Source of the DNA: Darksidea phi
Taxonomy: Eukaryota; Ascomycota; Dothideomycetes; Pleosporales; Lentitheciaceae
Length of the DNA stretch: 64,000 nucleotides
Assembly (NCBI GenBank): GCA_030770425.1
Contig: JASJFT010000054.1
Location: forward strand, 1 to 64,000
Direction of reading: 5' to 3'
Shown: positions 57,145 through 64,000 of the stretch, piece by piece
Position numbering within the stretch: the stretch's first letter is position 1
Layout of the letters: every line of letters starts with the position of its first letter
Made by a program: the position numbers and the translations under genes
The notes under the pieces: model-generated
The model's input: only the letters and a program-made list of their open reading frames with translations
Databases searched by the model: none
Told to the model about the DNA's origin: nothing

Positions 57145-57829
57145 ATGGCCACCGAGCTCACGTACGTCGCAAAACATCCGCAATCTAAGCTGCATGCTGA
57201 TTGAGAAACAGAGTCCAGTCGGAGCGCGCTTTCCAGAAGCAGGTATTACACACCGCACCCGCCGCGACACCAAAACCCTTTTGCGATACTGACTCGACCG
57301 TGTAGCCCCATATCTTCCACAACCACAAGGCCACTGGGCCGCGCAAGAACACCCGGACCAAGCGATGGCACAAGGACGTTGGCCTGGGCTTCCGCACGCC
57401 CAAGACGGCCATTGAGGGCTCTTACATCGACAAGAAGTGCCCCTTCACGGGTATGGTCTCGATCCGCGGTCGTATCTTGACCGGCACCGTCACCTCCACG
57501 AAGATGCACCGTACGTGAACACCCTCCCGGAAAGATTCTGAAGAGTTGGATCGCAGAAGTGGGATTTGGATATGGCTTGGCGGACGTGCTGACGGAAACT
57601 AGGGACTCTAATCATCCGCCGCGAGTACCTTCACTTCATCCCCAAGTACTCCCGTTACGAGAAGCGCCACAAGAACCTTGCCGCGCACGTCTCCCCCGCC
57701 TTCCGTGTCGAGCCCGGTGACCAGGTCGTCGTTGGCCAGTGCCGACCTCTCTCCAAAACCGTCCGATTCAATGTCCTCCGTGTGCTTCCCAGGACTGGCA
57801 AGGCCGTCAAGTCGTTCTCCAAGTTTTAG
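57145..57829 (+). CDS. RPS11: 40S ribosomal protein S11 (uS17)
   Basis: Four exons: 57145..57161, 57212..57242, 57306..57510 and 57603..57829, giving 159 residues, normal for eukaryotic uS17. The first two coding exons are only 17 and 31 bp. Splicing gives [20 protein letters not shown], matching the family N-terminus. Other conserved blocks are [69 protein letters not shown] and the C-terminal SFSKF. It binds 18S rRNA in the small subunit. Early small exons with several introns are usual in fungal ribosomal protein genes. Confidence 0.97.
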
Positions 57830-58575
57830 AGGGTATGATTCGGTGGAGGTGGCATGGCGATGAGCAGTGGTGAAAAGGTCGGGGCGATGAGGTTTCTGAC
57901 GGGTCAAACTCTGCATTTGGGACTAGGATATGGAGTCCTATGGGCTGTGTATGTTTCTTCAGTATATGAGAAATGAAAGCCCTTGGCTGGCTAAAAGCGC
58001 CGCTGAGGCAGATCAAAAATACGATAGCTCCATTATACGGTGTGTGACGCGTGACGCACGCGTGTCTTGAGAATTGGAGAAATACCAGAACTTCGGGATA
58101 CGAAGTCAACACCACTCATGCAGGAGAATGTTCGTACCTGGTGCCTTAGACTAGGTGCCGCACTCCCTTTACCCGGTTTGTTAAATTCAAAACACGATGC
58201 AGCTTTCCACGCTGCCGGATAAGATTCCAGACACAGCTTTTGGATAGAACATTTTCCACGAATACTAGATACAGACGGCCGCCCACAACTTCTCCCCTAC
58301 TTCACTACTATACACATAGAGCTACCAAACAGATGCCAGCACCGTTGAGCCTGCTCTTTCCTAATATACAGTGGTTGTAATTATATAATCAATAGCCTCT
58401 TCAAACCCCGTTACTAACACCGTCCTCCTTCTTCAGCTTCTCCAACCAGCTATCCCAGATCTATGAATAAAAGTGTTTTGCTCTCTCTATAGGCGAAATT
58501 TGGTCGTCGGGCACGCCGTCATCTCCAGCATTTTTGATGTGTGAAGAACGCCGTCTTTAGCCTTGATGACGCCGT
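57830..58575. other. spacer downstream of RPS11
   Basis: About 750 bp between the RPS11 stop and the end of the disrupted zinc-finger gene. No coding frame or repeat was recognised. Confidence 0.5.
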
Positions 58576-60631
58576 TTAAATCTTCACATTTGGTTTTTGG
58601 AGGTTGGTATTCATATCAATCGTGTTCGCTCTGTTGTTGGATTCATCTTGGATCGTCGCCATTTGCTTTTTGCTGGCGGGGATTTTGCCGCCTTCGATGC
58701 GCTGGGGCTGCATCGCGGGATGCGTTTCTAGGTCGTTGGGCGGGAGGATGTCGGCATTGACACCTTTTTATTCGCCTTCAAATACACCGATTTGCTCGTC
58801 CTCGTAAGCACCGGGTTGTCGGTCCATACATGCTTCGGCCTGCTGGTCCTCGCCTGGAGTTGTGCTATCTTCGGCCAGGATCTTCGCAAATCCATGTGGA
58901 TTTATCATGCACTTGGTGTTCTTATTCCTACACTCGCCGCAAGACGTTCCCAGTACCTCCCAACATCTTCCGTGCCCGGATGATACACCGTACAAGCCAC
59001 TCCACTCATCCTACAATACAGACAGCTCGCTGGGGCCAGTACACCGTACTTTCCATTAATCATTTTGGCGTGCGCAATATGCATTTTTATATCGGGAGGA
59101 GCACACGTCCATTCACTAGAAGGACGGTGGCCGAAAGACCCTGGAGGTGCGTTGGCAAGCTGCGCGAGTTCGAAGTCCCTCATGTATTCGGAGCGGGACG
59201 GTGGCGGCGGAAGGGTAATGCGCGTATTGTTCATCACAGATTGGAGGATAAGGGCGTGCACTGAGGCTGGGTGGGTGTAACGGACGTGTATGCGGAAATT
59301 GTTGCCGTGGGTCATTGGTTTTGTAGACCGCGTTTTGCAGCTTTGAACCGGGCAGACATGCACCGCTTGCGGGTCGGGAGCCGGCAGCGGAAACAAAATC
59401 GCTGACAGCACAACTGTCGACAAGGGCGTCGATCAGCCTTCCTCCTTCCAGTTGTGGTTCGACTCCCGCTGGGTGAGCTTGCTGGGCGTGGCGTACAAGA
59501 TATGTTCTAGAAGCAAAACCCTCCCAATGGCACTTGCAAGTCATTACCGGGCAGTGGAACTTGGGCTTGGCCGTCTCCGTATCATCTCGTCTGGGTACGT
59601 TTGGGAATTTGCGCTTATGACGGGACCGTGGATTGACACCATCAATAGTGCAACGTTATGCAGGCGACATTCACCGCATACGCCGGATTTCGCTGCTATG
59701 AACGTCAACTCTGGCAAATAGATCCGGCATTCCAATCCGTCCTTCAGGCAACGATCACATGCCACGGATGATGGTGTGCCGTGTTTACTATTGATGAGCC
59801 GCGCATGCGCGACCTTGGAGCGATATAGTGAGTTTATGTCGTTCCAATTCCACTTGTAGCCATACTTCGATGGGTGGACGTTGGCGGAAATGGAAACTTT
59901 GAAGTCGAGCGCATGCTGTTCGTTATTCACAGTGAGAGGAGCCGGTGGAATTCTAACACCAGTAGAAGCTCTGCGATCCATGGCGATTGCGTCGCCTCCA
60001 TCTTCGGGTGAAGATCCTGTTCCTCGGTCGCTCGGGGTGGGCCGGGAGCGTGTCTCGTCAGATCCTTCTGAATCCGAATCAGAGGACTCTTCCTGCTGCT
60101 GATAGTGCTTTCTCCTTTGCGGGATGAACGTTGGCTTAGCATGCAGTATCGGCTGCTCGTGGTGAGCCAATGGCAAAGGAACTTTATCCACCATGGAGAG
60201 ACGTAGACTGCGTGACCGGGCGAGAATTTTCTGTGTTGAGAATCGTCGAAGGTGGGATGCTAGAAGTCCGCCGCGGCGAATCCGTGATTTCCGTTTCCTC
60301 GATTTTCTGGATTTTCTCGAAATGAGCGAACAAGTGCAATTTGCCATCCTCGAGACAGCTTCCGTCAAAGTAGGCGCCATTGTTCCACAAGATCGGGAGC
60401 GCTTTACCCTCACACGCGCCATCTTCCAGGTGGAAGTGAACATTCCATTGCTTGGGGTCCTTGGATAAGATATTATAACCGAGGGTTTCTAGTTGCTAGT
60501 ATTATTAGTCTACAAATTTTCCCCACTTTGACACTTTCACCTACCTTGTATGTTTGGACAAGCCTGCCGGGCACCCAGTCACTAACTGTGGTGGTTTGGA
60601 ACTCGCGGAGTAAAACGGTCGGTAGCGCCAT
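58576..60631 (-). pseudogene. disrupted modular zinc protein: two C2H2 fingers between two Zn2Cys6-like modules
   Basis: Start ATG 60631 (MALPTVLLREFQTTTVSDWV); exon 1 60631..60545 splices to exon 2 at 60495 (QLETLGYNILSKDPKQWN). The next junction, near 60,150-60,210, is unresolved. Module 1 has AHARLINSKHG, then C-x2-C-x6-C (CDRCLKDGLEC, from 59760) and CGEC (59679..59668). Then come two C2H2 fingers with CPVMTC...HAQQAH (about 59554..59473) and CPVQSC...HVRYTH. Module 2 repeats the design: AHAKMINGKYG, CLYCRMSGVAC and CGECRNKNTKC. Breaks: a shift just after the first CGEC, a shift just before the second CGEC, and a TAA at 58770..58768 after which the frame runs on to a TAA at 58578..58576. 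It may alternatively be a live gene with introns I mis-modelled. No family name is known to me. Confidence 0.55.
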
Positions 60632-61044
60632 GTGTACAGTGGTGTGAGATGCTTTGCAAGCCGATCCCTCAAGATATACAAAGTCCTGTTCTCAAGCCAC
60701 ATGGTTTCACAGACGTGTCGTGATGAAGGGCGCTCCGGTGTTAGGAGAGAGTCGTTGTGGAAATTGCAACGCGGACACGGGCCGTGAGCTGACCCTTTCA
60801 AACGCGCACGCGTCCGCGACCATTCAAAAATCCCATCCTCTGTTTCAAGGATGAAGATATACCCAAGGCTAAAACTTGGCTATGTCTCATAAGGGCTGTC
60901 AGCTGTCATATACGCGAAAATCCTTTCACTTTCAGCGGCTAATGCTATGCTGGATCACGCTCCCAGCCACCTGACGCGAAAAACACAATGATACGGTCTT
61001 ACATTCAGGTACTCGCCTATATATATATATTATGCTTATTTAGT

Positions 61045-61210
61045 TTGGATTTGCATAGAGGGAGTCTCTTCGGTAAGGTCGGCACGAAACACAGTAGGAG
61101 TTTGTATATAGTAGAGGTGCTATACCCATACCTTATACACGATAATAGGGCTGTAGAACTGTATACAGTAATACCGACGAGGTAATGTTTCGAACATTGA
61201 GGCGACGAGA
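61045..61210 (+). repeat. dispersed repeat, copy B
   Basis: Matches the minus strand of 14012..14192 from TTGGATTT through GACGAG. The copies share GGGAGTCTCTT, GCACGAAACACAGTA, GTAGAGGTGCTATACCCA and ATACACGATAATAG, with scattered differences, many of them transitions. Confidence 0.8.
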
Positions 61211-61292
61211 AATGACATGTACTGCCAAACTACAGAGCCTACTTAGGGGATTGAGGCGACGAGAAATAACATATACCGCCGAACCACAGAGC
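61197..61292. repeat. two-copy tandem repeat, 54-bp period
   Basis: Copies at 61197..61238 and 61251..61292 align over 42 bp. They differ at five positions, all transitions. The first copy overlaps the end of the dispersed repeat. Confidence 0.8.
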
Positions 61293-61486
61293 GGGAGACC
61301 AACAGCGGTAGCGATGAGTTAGCGTACCTATACTACTACCTACAGTATAAAAATTGCCTACGATAATACTAGTATCCTACTTATATCTATCTCTTATCCT
61401 CAGCCAGCTTCCTTACATTAACACCCACCAACTACATGTCTTTACTAATGATCGTTCGCCTAGTCCTTTAATAGGTCCTTTAGTAG

Positions 61487-61801
61487 GAGGTAGAGTATAA
61501 TAGGCTATTCGAGTACAGCGCTCTAAACCTTTCGAATATCGCGGCGAAGTATCCCCGGCGCTATAGGCGGGAGGTACTGTCGACAGGGCTCCTCGATTAT
61601 AATAACTATTAGTACGAAACTAACTATACGTTAGATATATTCGATGGAACGAGCGGTGATAGGATTCTCGTATAGCTATTAGTAGTTACCTATAACATGT
61701 TCCTGTCCGAGGCCCTATATAACGAGGATAGGCGTTTCGTTGAGAGGTAGCTATACCGTCTACGTAGGCTAGAGGAAAAGTTATATAGGGAAGACGGTTA
61801 A
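61487..61801 (+). pseudogene. unidentified relic frame with three internal TAG codons
   Basis: A single frame of 105 codons carries protein-like segments such as NRLFEYSALNLSNIAAKYPR, RREVLSTGLLDYNNY, LLVVTYNMFLSEALYNEDRR and LYRLRRLEEKLYREDG, interrupted by TAG at 61610, 61673 and 61748. All three stops can come from CAG by a C-to-T change. The frame ends at TAA 61799. Family unknown. Confidence 0.4.
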
Positions 61802-62109
61802 GGAAGGAGGAATAGGTCTTCTTAACAGGCTATCGAGGGAGCCAATACCTAACGTAGAAGATAGAGCTGGTGTCTATAGTGGATACGATACGAACGATGG
61901 CGTAGGGGCGGAGGACGACGGGGATACCTAGCTAGGGAGGCTACCGGTAAGTAAAGGACTAAGAAGTGGCCTGGCGTAGGTTACCTTGCTATCGTTGTTG
62001 GTGAGGGGTTCGGCGTTGTCGGCGCGTTTAACTGTCTGTTGCGTAAGATGTCGAAACATTAAGACATAATGAAGTGATTAGAATCACGAAAAACACAGCC
62101 AGCCCAGGA

Positions 62110-62643
62110 GCCAATGTGACGTCACGCCGGGTAGTGGCCCAAGCTCCTGGGGGAGGGGAAGGGAAAAAGGATGTCTGCTTTTTTAAGTAGATGCTGGTAG
62201 GAGATGTTGGCATGACTGTTACGGAGCTTGCTACCTACGCTAAGATTTATACGGCTGAGCTTGGAGAAGACGTACGCGTTTCCCGTCTCCTCGGTGTAGT
62301 AGAAGATAAGCACACGTCAAGGATCGTTGGACTGCTGCTGTCGTATATCGATTGCGAGAACTAGACACTATCCTATACTACACAGACTAGCGAGCGTACG
62401 TCACACGACAAATGGCTGAAGCAAATAATACATACTCTAAATAAGCTTCATACACGCCAAATTATCTGGGGAGGTACAAAGCCTAATAATATTCTTATCG
62501 ACGTACATGACGACGTATATTTAATTAATTTTAGCGGTAGATACACGAACGGTTGGGTAGATAAGGAGTTGATAAATACTTAAGAAGGCGACTTACAGGG
62601 TCTTCAGCGTATTGCGGCATATCTCGCTGAACTGTCTGTATGA
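62110..62643 (+). pseudogene. protein-kinase-like domain relic
   Basis: One frame of 178 codons reads through DVCFFK, GDVGMTVTELATYAKIYTAE, SRLLGVVEDKHTSRIVGLLL, SYIDCEN and then the catalytic-loop region LHTRQIIWGGTKPNNILID and YLINFSGRYTNGWVDKELIN, ending LQGLQRIAAYLAE. This resembles a fungal kinase-like family in which the equivalent motifs are normally W-G-D-x-K-P-D-N-V-L-I-D and D-F-G-G. Here the catalytic Asp is replaced by Gly and the metal-binding Asp by Asn. Stops lie at TAG 62188, TAG 62362 and TAA 62581. The changes fit C-to-T and G-to-A mutation. It is not functional. Family identification is from remembered motifs. Confidence 0.65.
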
Positions 62644-63291
62644 TGACAGTCCAGTGATTTCGAAATTGAGACCGGCTCCGTGTCGAGATAGGCTACTAGA
62701 GAATCATGTACAGTTACTAGCAAGATTAAATAGCCAATTCCTTAGTTAACACATGAGTTATAGTTATCCTCGCTCCTGGTTAGTCTACTCGAAAGCTTTT
62801 TGTAGCGCTCTATGACTAATGTTCCATACCGAACCACATCAAGATTTAGCTACATCACGGCATGGTTCTCAAACGTTTGAGGGTATGGTTACCGCTCTTC
62901 GGATTTCATGGGCACCTACGGGCTCTCATTTTGCTGTCCACCGGCACAAACAAAACCTTGAGACAGTACGATCCGCCGTCAACGGATTTCCACCTTAACA
63001 AACGCCCACTCAACTTCATTATGCTACGCCGCCGGCACGAATGGTCGTCGATATTTAATGATTGGCAACGATTGTATCGCCACGAGGGTCGCTTCTTTGA
63101 AGCGCCGCGATTGATTGACGTTCTTCGGACCACAGAATTGCTTTAAAAGCTAATTAGACAGATACATTTAGATAGGACGATTGTATCTATTTATTCCATG
63201 ACTGCTCAGAGCTGAAGTAGCCGACAAAAGCCCCCTTAAAAGAGAGCCATTCCGCCCAAATCTTTTGGATTTAGAAGCAAGTTGAACTCAG

Positions 63292-63331
63292 CCTTTCGGA
63301 TCAGACCGCCTTTCGGATCAGACCGCCTTTC
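63292..63331. repeat. 17-bp tandem repeat, 2.3 copies
   Basis: CCTTTCGGATCAGACCG occurs twice perfectly and is followed by a partial CCTTTC. Confidence 0.85.
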
Positions 63332-64000
63332 AAGATATCAATAACTCTCCCAGTATCCATCCAATCCATATCCTTGAACAATCTCTCTAATTCTCTATAC
63401 GTTGCACCGCTACTTTACTCCAATATACTTTTCTCGAACTGCACCATCTGCGGCCGCCAGTACAGGGTGTATCGTTGCATACATCGCATCTCGATGCCTG
63501 GTATTACGTATTGTCCTCGAGCGAGAATCAATCCCAGAACTGGGAGGCAACCATATACGGCCAGGAGAGAACTGTCACCGACGTTGTCGATTCAAACCTA
63601 TACGGGGATCCTGGTTATTATAAGACGGACCTTATAAGGCAGGGCTAGCACTATCATTTGTGCTATACAATAACCCTCCCAACACCTCCTATACTTGTCG
63701 AAATCGGTACCTACACTTGGGCCAGCCGACTATATATGGGCATAATGTCCGCATTTCGCGCTGCAAATATTCCTGAAGACAGCCTCACCACGCAGAAATG
63801 TTTTCAGACAACGTTCTGATCACCTCAAATCAGAAAACAGCTGGTTCGTTTATAAATGAGAATAAAGAGTTTTGTAAAAGAGGTTTATTTGTTAGAAGGG
63901 AAATGGAAGATATCATTGGGGTAGTGGATAGAGGAAAGTTTGCTATATTGCTAAGAGGTTGGCGTCTATCCTATCTTGCTGTTTGTACCGTTCTAGTTAG

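Larger units (their letters stand above)
60632..64000. other. second TA-rich, gene-poor block
   Basis: After about 60.9 kb the sequence becomes TA-rich with many in-frame stops. It holds a dispersed repeat (61045..61210), a two-copy tandem repeat, two relic frames (61487..61801 and 62110..62643) and a 17-bp repeat (63292..63331). From 62.65 kb to the end I saw no identifiable gene; short frames such as + 62862..63146 are unassigned. Confidence 0.65.

Noticed and set aside
59452..59475. tRNA-like T-arm motif (GGTTCGACTCCCGCT)
   Set aside because: It falls inside coding-like sequence of the disrupted zinc gene, and no matching acceptor stem or anticodon arm was found around it.
59648..59715. 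Possible 68-bp GTATGC...ATAAG intron joining module 1 of the zinc gene to the C2H2 fingers
   Set aside because: Phase fits, but it would remove the CGEC motif that is conserved between the two modules, so a frameshift was preferred; not excluded.
60988..61185. 65-codon frame on plus strand as a gene
   Set aside because: It lies within the dispersed repeat shared with 14 kb; treated as repeat content rather than a gene.

Overview
The window is nuclear DNA of a filamentous ascomycete. Genes carry short GT-AG introns (about 45-100 bp). LeuC and LeuD activities are fused in one protein, and a STRIPAK-type MOB protein, an ERG28 homologue and a TRI14-like secreted protein are present. Protein sequences look most like Dothideomycetes (Pleosporales); that placement is inference. 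I see no bacterial-type operons, IS elements or CRISPR arrays.

Layout. 0.1-9.4 kb: a C2H2 plus fungal-specific-domain regulator (-), a MOB3/phocein protein (-) and a ZNG1-type zinc GTPase (+). 9.4-14.2 kb: a gene-poor, TA-rich block holding decayed reading frames. 14.2-15.4 kb: an isolated TRI14-like secreted protein (-). 16.4-57.8 kb: a dense housekeeping block with HD phosphohydrolase, HAUS6-like, a Ser-rich orphan, SMC2, OPT transporter, LEU1, ALG7, SEH1, a C-terminally membrane-anchored orphan, CDC73, a GPI-type surface protein, F-box, ECM11-domain, RanBP3-like, YIP4, GAL7, ERG28, 3-ketoacyl-CoA reductase (IFA38) and RPS11. 58.6-60.6 kb: a disrupted gene with two C2H2 fingers and two Zn2Cys6-like cysteine modules. 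60.9-64 kb: a second decayed block with a protein-kinase-like relic, another stop-riddled frame, tandem repeats and a copy of a repeat also found, inverted, at 14 kb.

Function. Genes are mostly independent. Themes are chromosome and spindle (SMC2, HAUS6, ECM11), nuclear pore and transport (SEH1, RanBD), ER and lipid work (ALG7, ERG28, IFA38, YIP4) and metabolism (LEU1, GAL7). The two decayed blocks share a repeat and transition-type differences, as expected from repeat-induced point mutation (RIP). The most unusual objects are the modular zinc-cluster/C2H2 pseudogene, the kinase relic that has lost catalytic residues, the TRI14-like gene beside decayed DNA, and a likely GC-AG intron in YIP4. 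Exon coordinates below were worked out by hand from splice motifs and protein continuity.
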